This document shows positions 40,115 to 53,200 of a DNA stretch of 64,000 bases, piece by piece. The stretch is from Aquila chrysaetos chrysaetos (Eukaryota > Chordata > Aves > Accipitriformes > Accipitridae). Under the pieces are notes generated by a model that worked only from the letters and a program-made list of their open reading frames with translations, did no database searches and was not told where the DNA came from. Numbering within the stretch: the stretch's first letter is position 1; every line of letters begins with the position of its first letter. The translations under genes and the position numbers were made by a program. The DNA is taken from positions 24,994,453 to 25,058,452 of the forward strand of contig NC_044023.1 in NCBI RefSeq assembly GCF_900496995.4, given 5' to 3'.

Positions 40115-40168
40115 GAGGCCCAGGCCCAGGCCCAGGCCCAGGCCCAGGCCCAGGCGCAGGCGCAGGCC
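40115..40168 (+). repeat. GC-rich hexanucleotide repeat (CAGGCC)n
   Basis: About seven to eight tandem CAGGCC/CAGGCG units, then GCCGCCGCC, CCACCACCACCA and CCTCCTCCTCC triplet runs up to about 40,210. It lies in the RBSN CpG island upstream of the likely 5'UTR splice donor. Confidence 0.9.
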
Positions 40169-40749
40169 GCGGCCGCCGCCGCCACCACCACCACCTCTTC
40201 CTCCTCCTCCTCGCCTTCCATCGATAGCTCTGCGCTTGGCAGCGCACGCCTTAGCTGGGCCTCACGTCCCGGATGGACCCTCCTCGTCCCCACCCTTCCC
40301 GCCCATCGATATCTCGGCGCTCGCCCCGCCCTCCGCCGGGCTCTCCCGCTCCCGGGCAGCTGGGAGCGCGGCCGCCCGCGGCTTCCCTGTTGCCGGAGAC
40401 GCGCACCTCCCGCTGAGGCGCTGAGGTGAGGCCCGGCCGCCTGCCTCGGGGCCGGCGGCCCCCCTCGGGCGGGGCTCGGCCCGGCCCGGGCGGGGGCCCC
40501 CGACGGCCGCTCTCCCGACGGTCGGCGCCAGCGCTAAGCCCCTCCCCTTCCCCTGCGTGCCCCCCGCGCGGCCGGGGCGGGGGGCAACGGGCCCGGTGCG
40601 TGCTGCCTCCCTGCGCCTGCGCAGGCAGCCGCCCCCCGGCTAAGGGCCCCGGGCCGGGCCGAGCTGCAGGCAGCGCCGGCTCCGGGCCTCTGCGCCGGCC
40701 CGCTCCGCGCTCCGGCGTCTCTAGCTCGCCCCCCGCCTTCTTCTTCCAG

Positions 40750-40913
40750 AGCAGAGGTGCAAATAGGGCCTCTCTCCTCCCGCCATGTGGGGGCCCTCGG
40801 GCAGCGGGCGGGGCGCGCAGCAGTCGCCGCATGCGGGCGCGGTGCGCCCCCGCCCCTCCCGGGCCTCGCTCGGGCCCCTCTGGGCCGCGTGCGGGGGCCA
40901 GGGATGCGTTGTG
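40750..40913 (+). other. RBSN: Possible RBSN 5'UTR exon
   Basis: Bounded by a good acceptor (CTTCTTCTTCCAG|AGCAG) and a perfect donor (GTG|GTAAGTCC). Upstream, CTGAG|GTGAGG at 40,426 could be the donor of a first untranslated exon. A second acceptor, GGTCTCTTCCAG|AAAG, begins a segment at 40,961 that runs into coding exon 1. These sites suggest a spliced 5'UTR, but which combination is used cannot be settled here. Confidence 0.4.
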
Positions 40914-41072
40914 GTAAGTCCTTGCCGCCGGCCCGACGGCGCTGCGCCGGTCTCTTCCAGAAAGCCGCTCGAACGAGCCCCCCCCGCTCCCCCTTCCTTC
41001 CACTCCCTTTCCTCTCCTGCCGCGCCGCTTGCTTCGTCCTTGCGAGCTCTGCCCCGGGACGGTCGGGCCGCC

Positions 41073-41235
41073 ATGGCATCCGGCTGTCCGCCGCCCTTCG
41101 GCGACCCGGGGGAAATGAGGGAAGGCTTCTTGTGCCCGCTGTGCCTGAAGGACCTCCAGTCTTTCTATCAGCTTCAGTCGCACTACGAAGAAGAGCACTC
41201 GGGCGAGGACAGAGACGTCAAAGGACAGCTCAGAA
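41073..41235 (+). CDS. RBSN: RBSN coding exon 1
   Basis: Encodes residues 1-54, including the C2H2 zinc finger (CPLC...H37...H42). Donor is AGAA|GTAAGA, phase 1. The 14 residues before the conserved REGFLCPLC block are slightly longer and proline-rich compared with the human start. Confidence 0.95.
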
Positions 41236-44200
41236 GTAAGAGGCGTGACAGCTGGTCTTTTTGACGTGCCTTCTTTTTTGCCGCGTGAAATTCCGTACGA
41301 CCCAAGCCGCCTGTACGGCGAGCTCTCTTGAAGTGCCTGAGAAGGCGGAAATATTAATTGAAGCAGGTTATGAGTGAGGTACGGGGTTCCCTTTTTCCAT
41401 AAATTACCTGAGGCCGAGGCATAATTTTTACGCTGTTCCTGATACTTTCAGTAAGTAAATTCTAAAGCAGGCACTTAAAAGACATCACTCCTCAAATGTC
41501 TGATTTTATCCATGACACTTATTTTTGGCCTTTTGGGGGGGCTTCTTTGTTTGTTTTCATCTGAAGACTCTGGTGTATACTGTAACTCAGGTGAATTCCC
41601 AAGCATTATTTGAAGACCTTACAGAATACGGGCAACCTCTGGTACTTGCCAGGTACCAATTCATCTGTCCCATGTTTTGATAGTAGATAAAACTGTAGTT
41701 GCAGTTAAAGTGTAAAGTTCAGGAAGATTGTTGGTGGGAAAAGGTGGAAAAGAATGTGGGCTGTGGAGCTGGCAGTAGATGCTGGGAGTGTCCCAGGGTT
41801 GTGCTATGGACTTACTGGTGTTTGAACAATCCCTTTGAATTCTGTTTAACTAAAACATTTACCTTTTCTTACCACCACCCCCCCCCCCCCCCCCCCCCCC
41901 GGCATACACAATGTCATTTTACAGAGAGAAAAATGTGCAAAAACTGGTGATAATTCTGTGTGTTCCCTGCAAAAATCTTTATGGTTTTGTTTTAGTATAC
42001 TGGCAGTCTTGAATTTTTACTACTCCCCCCCTTTTTTTTCTTTTTCCTGAGATTGATGGTTATTATTATTTCAAAAGTCTCTTTTCTCAGTTGAAAAGTT
42101 TGTGTTTTTAACAAGCCTATCTTAAGGCTAGCACAGCTGAATATTTAATGAATCTTTAAGTTGCTTTCCATCAGTCTGGCTACTTCTTGGCTCTTAGCAC
42201 TGCGCTCTTCCTGGGCAGTGAAGGTATAGGCTGGTCAGTACTGCAGTCGTGTTCTCATCATGGGTACAGTGCTGTCATAAATGAATCACAGATGCTTCCA
42301 TGGAGCGTTTAAACCAGAACAACAATATGGTTTTCATTGTGATAAGAGGAAAGAAAACAACAACAACTTAGGCTTGGTAAGATTTCCCAAATGGTTCTTC
42401 TGTTTAATACAAAACACCTGTGTTTTGATTTTGTTCTCTAGTGTTCTTTTAATCTAAGATAGTGTACTGTGACTTCTCAGGCCATCTTTCATAGGTGTTC
42501 TTGCATAAAGGATGTTGGTTTTGTCTGCTTGCTTTCTGTCCTAGTTATTCATGTCAAGGTCTATCCAGTGAAGTTCCTTCTAGAAGTAGGAAGGCCAGCA
42601 GAATCACCCATTTAAACTACCTCTTTTAGGGACTAGCGTTCAAACTGTGCATCACAAGTGGTTGCACAACTTTGTGCTGAACTCCAACTATGTTAATTGT
42701 GTGGAGTTCTAGAAATGCTTACAAATCACCTTATTACTTCAGTTGAGTCATACTGAGGTGGTTAAGTTTGACTTTGTGGAAAACAAGATTGCGAAGTTTG
42801 CTTGAAAAGTTTTTGTGTCTGTGACAAAGCCATGAGGCATCCCTACTTCTTTTGTGTGTCAGACTTGCAGAGTCTTGAGTGGAAATATAGTTTCTATTTA
42901 GATATTGTAAACTTCACTTAAGAAACTGCAGTGTCTAGCTGGCATTTACTATGCTGGCTTGAGAGTAGGTGTGGGGAGGCGAAACCCTGTTTCTTAGATG
43001 ATGTTACAGTGCTAGCAAAGCCCTTGCCAACCTGACACAGTTTTGTTGAGAAGTGTGTTTTATATCACTGAGTGTCATTTTGGGAGGTAGCATAACTTCA
43101 GCAGCTGAAAAACTGCTAGGAAGTATGATGTCTGCATGAGGGGCCTGCTGGTACAGCCTTAGTGGCTGAAGCTCAAGGGGACAGGCTCCAGTAAGGTCAA
43201 GGTGGAAGTTCCAGTGTTTTTTACACTAAATAAAAAAAAAATTAGAAATGTGAAAGGACATGCTAACTCATGGTTCCCAGCAGCTTGTTAGAAAGCTTGA
43301 TGTTTGAAAGATCTAGTTCAAGGAGATACTGGATAATGAATGTGTTTCCCAAGAAAAGTAGTGCCCTCAACTTCTGCTAGCTTCCTGGTCTTTTTTTTTT
43401 TTTGGCCCAGGAGACTGCCCTCCTCTCACTAGCATTCATATGAGATAATGCAGTGGGCTGTTTAGTACTTTTTAAATTATTCAGGTGTACAAGCACGCTG
43501 AAATTCTTAGTTTTTAGTTTGTGCCACAAGACAAAGAAAGTGTTGAATGTCCTTGAATCCAAAGAAAATCATTGGGAATTCAGAGGATTAACATATATGT
43601 ATGATGTCCCAGAATGCTGTGAAATGGGTCCCATAGTTTAAGACAGCTTACTGTTTTACAGTGAAGTCCCTGAATGGAGTGTCTAAAACTACTGTTTTGT
43701 CATTAGGACCTTAGTGCTATGTTATGACAGATAACAGAGCATTTCATGTCATCTATGATTCTCTGACCGTGTTCTTGTTCTAAACAGAACATGTTGAGGA
43801 TAAACTTGTTGTCAAGGAAAAAGACTTGTGCTAAAAGATGAATATTCTATACTGGTTTCATGTGACAAATATTTGGTGACTACCTGCCATGTTTGATAAC
43901 TTGGGTTTATCTTTTTCAGATCTAGTCCAGAAGGCCAAAAGAGCAAAGAAGAAATTGCTGAAACGAGAAGGGGATGACAGAACTGATTCTGGATCTCAGG
44001 AACGATATGAATCATTCAGCTATGGTGGAGTCGATCCATACATGTGGGAGCCCCAGGAAGTAGGTAGGAGAGCTAGAAAGCGATACGCAGTGGGGATAAC
44101 TTTTCTTTTAATCTTAATTGGGAAAGTGCTACAGTATTGCTGAAGTTGCATGGAATTGTGTCTGTATTGCATTTGATTCGCTGTGGCATGGGGTTATGGT

Positions 44201-47200
44201 TTGCATATTGATTTTGTGCAGTCTGCTTACATTGTGTGGTGTGATGGGGAAAATGCAGATAATAGGGGAAAAAAAAAAAGTATAGAATCAGTATCCCAAC
44301 TAACCTTGAGAGCAGGATAGCTGTTTGTCATGTCATTGTGCCTGAGCTGTTGAGGCCTGCTGGATATGTGTTTACCTCTGTGCATCTAGCTTCTTGGAGG
44401 TGTTCTGCAACCATCTAGTGGCTTTTTACAAAACAGATAATCCACTAATTAATAATTAAGCTATAGCTATATAAAATCTCCAGCTTTTGGGCTACACTTA
44501 AAGTAGTTGTTACTTTACAAGTCTGACAAAAAGCTTGTCCATTGATTTAAACTCTAGCTTTTTCCTTGGTTTTGAGGTGTAGATCATCTCTCATTGAGAA
44601 GAGGTTTACTCGGGGGGGACGGAGAGGCAAAAAACCACAAAACAAAAAACACCCTAACCCCAAACCCACCCCTCTGAATATAAATCTGTTTGTAGAATTT
44701 CAAGGATAAGTTTGCTGAGCCTATAATTACAAATACTGCTACTGGAAATTGCCTCTTACTACTACTGAAATATTGTGGTTCTTTTCATGGGGGAGGAAGC
44801 AGCACTACCTCTGGTGGAGCCTGGGAAAGTTTCCCCTGTGCTGCTGACAGACTAGGACTTAGTCCTTCAGGTCTGCAGAGTCCAAGTTCTGTAGATTATT
44901 ATACTTTTCACTTTGTAACTATTTCAGCAGCAATCATGGTATAAATATTAGCTAAGAATAAATTTAGGCAGTGAACTAGCAGAAGGTTTCTGAACGTTAG
45001 AGAAGTGAGCAACTGTTTTCTGATCGGAGTGGAGAAGATGAACCTTACGGATTTTAGGATGGGATTTGGTGGGTTTGTGAAAGGGACTGTGTGATGTCTG
45101 CAAAGCAGTGGCTGAATTCAATTACCCAGAGGGGCCCTTTCATTCCTATGAATTCAGCTTTGGAGGTTTTTTGGTTATCTCACTAGCATGAGGAAGTGAG
45201 ATTCTTACACTTAGCATAGGTAGTATCAAAAAGCAACATCTGTTTTTGTGTTCTACCAGTCAGAATAAAGTTTGGGGTTTTTTGTGGTGGTTTTTTTTTT
45301 GTCTGTAACTTTGATTTTTAATACCTGGCTCATCTTACTCGGAAAAGGATCAAAACTTAAACTTGAAACCAGTGTTGTCAAGTATGAATTGTGCATTTCT
45401 TAAATAGATGCTATATTGTTCTTTTGTATACTTGGTGATCAGTTTTCTGTAAATCTGAATTGTCATCAAGGATTTGATTCAGACTCCTAAAGGTGGAAGG
45501 ATGATCAGGAGTCTGAAAGAGAAATTGCTGTTGCATAGACCTCCAGTAATCACTGGACCTGCCTCTTCCCTTTGTTCAACATGTAGCCAGGAAACTAAAG
45601 GGAGTTGGTTTTGAGAATACTACTAGTTGATAGTAGCTTGCCAAATGTAACCAAGGGATGGAGGGGAAAAAAAATGTTGCAGATATTCCCTTTAACATAG
45701 TGCCTGTTGTTTTCTGTAGTAGAAATAAAACAGTGTTTATTGCTAGCCTGGAGATTAGGCTTTAACCTGCATGTTTTATTTAGAGCAGCACTGGAAAAAT
45801 ATAGGATTCTAATGTGTCTTTAAAATCTGATTTGAACATGAGAAATAAATGGTGAAGAGACAGCTGTCTTTCAAGAGGCATTTAAATCCATACAGAACAC
45901 CTGGCTGATGATGAAAACTTTCTGCTGTCTCTTCAGGTGCTATGAGAAGCCATCTTTCTGATTTCAAGAAATACCGAGCAGCCAGGATTGATCACTATGT
46001 AGTTGAAGTCAATAAGTTAATAATCAGGTTAGAAAAGGTAAATTTGCTGCTTTTTAATATTCCAGCCTTCTGAATGTTTCCTAGATTAAAAAAAAATAAT
46101 CATATTTTAGTATGAAGTGTGCCCATTTATCTGGCAGTGTGCTTTATAAAGGGTACTAAACTATGGCTATCTTCACACGTTACTGTTTTGTTTTTTTATT
46201 CTTGAGTACTGTGCTTGGTCTGACCTTGTACTGTGGATACAGTTTCTGTTTCTATGCACTGTTTTCAAGGTGAAGATGCTGCTTCAAGAACGATCTGTTT
46301 TCCTGTATATTTTCTCCATCTTTTACTTTACTAAATTTCTCCCTAATGTTTTTGTCGTGATTCTTCCACCTACTCATTCTTCAAAATCTACCAGTGATAT
46401 ACTTACTTTTTGGCTCAGATGCAGTAATGTTGGATGCTGTAAAGATTATGTCCAAAATGCTCTGATTTGTACAGGTTTGGCAGTCATTGTTTAGCACTAC
46501 TTGTATGAATATGGCATTAGAAATAAACAGGAAAGTTGCAGGAATCTGGTGTAAAACAGGCTGAGATGCCTATCTCTTAAAAATGCCAGATTTCTTTTTC
46601 TTGTTGTGCTGGGTTTTGTTGGGGTTTTTTTTCTTGCAAAAGTACAATTTTCTTGAATGTATTGTTTATCTTCTACTAGCTTACATCGTTTGACAGAGCA
46701 AACACTGAGTCAGCTAAAATAAGAGGTTGGTATGAGCTTACCTCAGACTATTTGCTCCTATAGTTTAACTAGCTGAAGAATTAACTGAATGAATATCTTA
46801 TGTTGTGTGTATTCCCTGCCTTCTTGCCTGATCACAGCTATAGAGAAGTCTGTTGTGCCTTGGGTCAGTGATCAGGATGTTCCATTTTGTCCAGACTGTG
46901 GCAATAAGTTCAGTATTCGAAACCGACGTCACCACTGCCGCCTTTGTGGGTCTATTATGTGCAAGAAGTGCATGGAACTTGTCAGTCTTCCTTTGGCAAG
47001 TAAGTACAGTGTGTGGTCTTAATGCCTCCTTTCCTTAGCTCACTCGGGGTGCTAACTGCATCCTGGCTTTTTGACATTAGAAAAAAGGCTGCTGGTAATA
47101 TTCTGCCTGGGCAGAAAACTTGGTCCTTAATGTGTTACTCAGTTTCATGCAGACATTTGTTTGTGAGACAGAATAAGAATGATTTCTCCATTCTTTGTCT

Positions 47201-50200
47201 CCGTTTCTTCTTCAGATTTGAAAGTGTAACATAACACTGAAACAGTTACCAGAAGTAGTAGTAGTATATTCTACTAGTAAATGTAATTGATATTTAGTGT
47301 CTTATTCTACTGAGTACCATAACTGTGAAGGTATTAACTTTAGGAATTATAACTGCCAAGGTTCTTGACATTTAAAACTATTGTGGCTATTTCCACTCTT
47401 GCCCATGGTTGTCCAAATGCTCACATTAAAGAAATTCATCCACAAGCCTTTAAGAAACCTTAGAACTTTAATTTTCTCATCTAGTGCATTGGAGAGGAGA
47501 CTGTATTTTCTGTGGAAATAAATGACATTAAGTGTGCTTTTTGGAGCGTTCAAGCACAGAACATGGACAGCATTAACATACCTGTTCTTCCACACACTGT
47601 TCTACAACTATACAAGCTCCCAACATGAGAATGCTTCTAGGCAGAAGCAAAGTAGGTGGTTCTCAGCAGTCTGCTCTCTAGCTGCTTTTAGAATGGAGCA
47701 GGACTTACAGTGAAGACCCAAATTCTGACTTGCAGTCTTGGTTGTCATGGGTTCCTTGCATGTCTTTCAGCAGACTGTTTCAGCTTGGTTTTCTGTTATT
47801 ACCTGAATGTAAAGTTTCTGTTCAAGTGCAATTCATTCATGTTGGTAGAATCCGTTGGCTTCTCCAGTCACTGGAAAATCACCTGTCTGTAATTTCTAGG
47901 CAAACTGACTAGTGCCAGCAAAGAGTCCTTGGGTTCTCATACTAGCCCAAACTCCTCACCTAATAGTATCCATGGCTCCCGCCGTGGCAGCATTAGCAGC
48001 ATAAGCAGTGTGAGCTCAGTTCTGGATGAGAAGGATGATGACCGAATCCGTTGTTGTCAGCACTGCAAAGATACCCTGTTGAAAAGAGAACAACAGATTG
48101 ATGAAAGAGAATACACTCCAGAGATTGTGAAACTCTATGAGGTAAATCAAACTCTTTGCTGCTTTCATCCTCAGTGTATATATCTGCAGTTGTCACTCCT
48201 TGACTTTTGGCTTGTTATCTCATGTCCAAGCTCTTTACGACTTAATACTCACTTCTGTTAGAATGGACTATTGGGTGTTTATGCCATGTAACAAAGATAC
48301 ATCTGAAATGATGGAGCCAGTTGCGGTATAGTATTTATATCCCACGATAACTTTAAACATTAAAGATTAACTTTAAGATACATCTTCATTCTTATTATCT
48401 GGAACTAACAGTTCTGAGGTGCCTCTCTCTTAAAATTGTGAACTATGTCAGCTGGGATTCCTCAGAACAGTTCTTGTCTAAACCACTGATATGCTGTGCA
48501 CTTCGTGGATGGGCTGCACTGGAACTATAGGACTCAATGTTGTCAGCACTGTTTGTCCTCATGCTGATGGCAAATGCTTTTTTGAACTATCTATATCCAT
48601 CAACAGCATATGGCTGGAACATCGTGTTCAAATATGCTTTGAAATCGCGTACTGACGATCATCAGGTATCTTTTCAGTAGAGTCCATAAACCCCCCAGGT
48701 TAGTATTAGTGGGAGTTTCTGTTGGTGCTCTTCATGAAGAGATTTAAGGCTAGAAGTTGTCCAAGTCATCCATTAAAACAGCTTCTGAATTCAAAATTCA
48801 CCTTGCAGGGGTACAGGGAGTCTTTCTCTCTTCCTGACCATGCTATCTGTGTTCCGAAGATAACTGGAGGGTCTTGTCGTCCTGAATAGTTAAATGGCCT
48901 TCTTCATCACAGTTAACTTTGAATGTGCACAGGCAGCATGAAAGGTTTATGTCAGCGTGTTCTTGCATTAGTGTAATAATAAGTTCTTTTTTTATACATT
49001 TTGTTTTAAACAAGAAACTCCGACTCTGCATGGAGAAGGTTGACCAGAAGGCGCCAGAATACATAAGGATGGCAGAATCACTAAAGTAAGCCCCATTCAC
49101 TGATTTTTGTTTATGAATATATGTATTTTTCCTCCCCAAAGTGGGAAGGAGCAAGGAAGTGGCATGCTAAGGCTGCAAGAGTGTGTAAATTATAAGAAAA
49201 AGCAGTGTTAGTATTATCTGTTGTCTTTTGGATCCTTGTCAAAGTAGTACTGAATTAATTATTAATGGTAACATTGCATACAGAGAAGAAACCTGATTTA
49301 TTTTTTTTAAAGCCACTTCCCAGTGAGTTGCCACTGTTGTTCTTTGACATGTCATCTTTGCAAAAAGGAAGTACAAGGCTACAATTCTTGTTGTGTTAAA
49401 TGAGCCTCTTCAAAAGAGTTGAAGTAGGATAGTACTGCCCTCAGCTGGATGGTATGCCTTCCAAGTAGTGCCAGCAGCAAAGGATTGTTTGAATGCTTCT
49501 CATCTGTTCTGGTGTAAAGCAAGCCACCTTCACCTGACAGTTGTTCTAAATCTGGCTGGCCTGCCCTGTGCTGCAGTGGATAAGCAGCATTCACATATCA
49601 CACTTTTGTGCATAATTTCTTGCAGTAGTTTCTCACTGTGGTAACTTAAATCTCTCCAGCTATACCTGCAAGAGGTTGTCAGGTTATACTTCTAGCTTGT
49701 ATAGTAGAAAAATACACACATTGGTCTTGGACTATGAAGCATGTCCATTTAGGAAGTTAAAGTTAACAAGTATTTCTGTATCCGTCCTTTAGATCAGATA
49801 GTTGTAGAAAAATTAGGCTGTCGTTCATTGTAACAAAACTGGTTTTGTAAATGCACACGTCCCAAAAGGAAGAAACAAGTATAGAAGGTGAAAAACATGC
49901 TAAGCCGTTACTGCTTTTTATCATGACTTCATGAGAGCTGGTGTTATGTCGCTTGACAACTGGAGAAAAGTAAAAAATATGAATATCCTGGATAATGGAA
50001 GCACATGTCAGAAAACAGACTTCTTACTCATGAAATTAAAGATTTCTGACTAGTAGTGAGTCCCAGAAACTGGAGTCACATGGGTAGCGAAGTTGCTTTT
50101 GAGAGAGTGATCCTTATCTTTTATATTTGTGATATAAAAGGAGAGGGAAGTGAACAACTGGTGAAGAGTCTTCTCCGTAAATCCTAATTTGTTTTATCAA

Positions 50201-53200
50201 TAAATGTGAGATTCTAGTGAAGTGCATATAATTGATTGTGTCCCCGTGTGGATAGTTGGTTACTAGCATCTTAAATATTATACCCATGCGGGGTTGTAGG
50301 CTTTTGCTTTCTGACAAACGTTAGTAGAGATAACTATTTTAATTTAATGGTATAGTTACTTAATCAGTCAGTGTTTTTTCTGCACCCAGTCGCCTGGAAA
50401 AAAAACCACAAAATAGATGCGTTTGCTAAGTATGTGTGTATTTTATATGTTATTGGTAGAGTGGCGTTCTTGTGTTAAAATACAATTTCTCCTATAATAG
50501 TAGAAAATAATACAATCATAAATAAACAATCTATTAAATGTTCATGTTCACAAAATTATTGTCATTTTCCACTTCTGTCACAAAGAAAGGGTTTTTAAAC
50601 ACAATGAGCCTGAAATAAAATAATTCAGCCCCTTTAGTGTTAGCTATCCTTACCATTGCTGAATCTTAGTCATCTTGGGATAACTTCTAGTCTTGTATGT
50701 GTTGTTAGCTGGATGCATGACTTACAATAAAGTTGTATTTATTTCCTAGTGCTGGGGAGACAACCTACAATCTTGAACACGCTAATGACTTGAGGGTGGA
50801 GATTCAAAAAGTATATGAATTTATAGATGCCTTAAGGTAAAAGATCTGTCTCCCCACCCCCAGCTTGTGTGTATCTCCCTCTGTTATGACTTCTTTGTAG
50901 TTTTTTTTTCAACTGTTAGTGTCTGTTTGTGTAGCATATACCTGCTTTTTCATATGGATAGTCAATTTGCTCTGTTATAAATAGCATGTGAAAAGATAGA
51001 TGCTGTTCCTGTGCACCACTAATTTCTACTTCCTTTTCCAGCCTTAAAAATCATGGTTTTCTCTGCAGTGGAAATAACTAAGCACAGAGGAAACAAGTAA
51101 TGGCACAAGTTTGTTGTTGTTGTGTTGTTTTTTTGGTTTGTTTTTTTTTTTTTTTTTTAAAAAAGTGTGGGAGTGGAAAGTGATACAACTGGTAATATCC
51201 AAAATGGTTTACCTAAAAGAACATCAGAATTTTTACATCCAATATTGTCTCTCTCCCCTTCTGTTGTGTTTTCACTGGCCCTTGTTTTTGAACTGATGAG
51301 GCTGTATGTTTGCTTTGATTCAGTAAGAAGATTTTGAGTCTAGGCTTGCATGAAGATCCCCAACCTCATCCTAAAACACTACAACTTCAGAGAATGATAA
51401 GATATTCAGCTACACTTTTTGTTCAGGTAAATGGAGCGTATGTTATGAGCTGAATGTAAATTTTATACAGTGTTCTCTTCTTTGCCAGGCATCCCTGTGG
51501 TTTGGAACTATTTTGACAGGAGGTTTAGTTCTATACATTTTCTGTAATTCCCCTAATGACTTATGGTAGCCTTAAATGAGCTAGCTTCAATACAGGTAGT
51601 GTAGTCAGAGCATCATTGAGTTTAGGGACCTAAGAGAATGTGTGAATCTTGGCTTTGTCTCTTGCTGAAGTGTGAACCTAGCAGTATAGTTACAGCAGCA
51701 AAGATGTGCTCAGACTTGCAGCAGTGACTGCAGTGTAGAAGTACCTTTTATTTGTTTGTGGAGTGTTCTGTTGGTGGTATCTCTCTTTTCAAGTACTTGA
51801 AAATTGGCTGAATGCCTGCAAGCAACTCTGTAAATATTTCAATTTTTGCCAGGAAAAACTGCTTGGCCTAATGTCCCTGCCAACCAAAGATCAGTATGAA
51901 GAATTGAAGAAGAGAAGACTCCATATGGTAAGGCAGGTTAAGATCTGTTACATCTTGTATCAGGGCCTCCTTCAAGGCCTTAAGCCTAGTAGCTGTTTGT
52001 GTATGAATAGTTGCCTTTAACATTGGATTTCAGTTTTTCATTTTTTTAATGCAGATCATTCCATACCCTTCTTCAGGGATTCATGTAACACTATAATTGT
52101 ATTCTGTCCAGAAAATAAGTAGGTGTGTACTGAGCAGCTGAACACTTCTAGAAAGCAGCAGTGACTTGGTTGCACATGCTGTTTCTGCTGCAGTGCATGC
52201 AGAGCAAGCCCTAAGCTAAGTACTTTAGTTTATATGGATTTTCAGATTGTGTTCTGGAGTTCATTTGCACAAGTAAAATTTGGAGACTTCTTTTGGTGGT
52301 GAAAAAGGACATAGTAGAACAAGGACACGTCTTCAGAGAGAGAGGGTTTTTTCAGTTAGGAGGGAGGACATCATTAATTGTAAACTAAACCAGCTTTATC
52401 TTGATTTAGAAGTTGAGAAATGAGATTCATTGCACTCCAAAAGTTAATGATATCAGTGACCTTTAACACATATGTTCTATTACAGATGTCTGCTTTAGTC
52501 AGATGTGATACAGTTACTGTCCAAATCAATCTAGACCACTCTGCACGGTTGCATTAGGCATTTTTTTGCTCTATATAAAGCACTGTAACTGCTCCTACTT
52601 GCCCTCACATTTGTAGAGGCAGATATCATGGGATTTTGATCAATATCATCACAAACAAACTGAAGGGAAGCATTTAGGTAATATTGTGAAAATAAGCATT
52701 TTCTGTAAAGTAACCAAAAGCGCAGCTGATCCCTTTCAGTGACAGCCAGCAATGTCTAAGATCGGCTAACTACTTTTACCTATGGATACTCAGAACGGAT
52801 GTTTTCAAGCTCTTAAGTGTTCGCTTACTACATGTTTTTTGTTTTAGCTGGCTCTTGAAACACATGGAAAACAAGAGGAAAAGCAGAAAGATTTTATCAC
52901 CAGATCTCTACAGCCACAGTTAATGGTGATGCAACTCACCTGAAAAAAGGAACAGTCAGGAAATCTGAAGGCTGGTTACCTACATCTAGCATATCAAGAG
53001 AGAGAGAGATAGCAGACCCACTTCTTCAGCAGATTGACAATATCACATCCTTTATTAAGCAAGCAAAGGCAGCTAATAGGATAGATGAGGTCCACATGTT
53101 GCAAGAGAACCTGAGGCAGCTTCAGGATGAATACGATCAACAACAAACTCTGAAAGCTATCGAGCTTTCTAAAAAACAGGCAGAAGAGGAAGAGATGCAG

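Larger units (their letters stand above)
39940..41260. promoter_or_regulatory. RBSN: CpG island and promoter of RBSN
   Basis: Base composition switches abruptly from AT-rich to strongly GC- and CpG-rich, with many CCGCCC/GGGCGG Sp1-type boxes and no obvious TATA. This is the usual housekeeping-gene promoter. It covers the 5'UTR, a hexanucleotide repeat and coding exon 1. Long open frames on both strands here result from the lack of AT-rich stop codons. Confidence 0.85.

Noticed and set aside
40251-41198. 315-codon open frame on the minus strand, and other long frames on both strands of the RBSN CpG island
   Set aside because: GC-rich DNA has few stop codons. The translation is Arg/Gly/Pro/Ala low-complexity, and it lies antisense to the well-supported RBSN exon 1.
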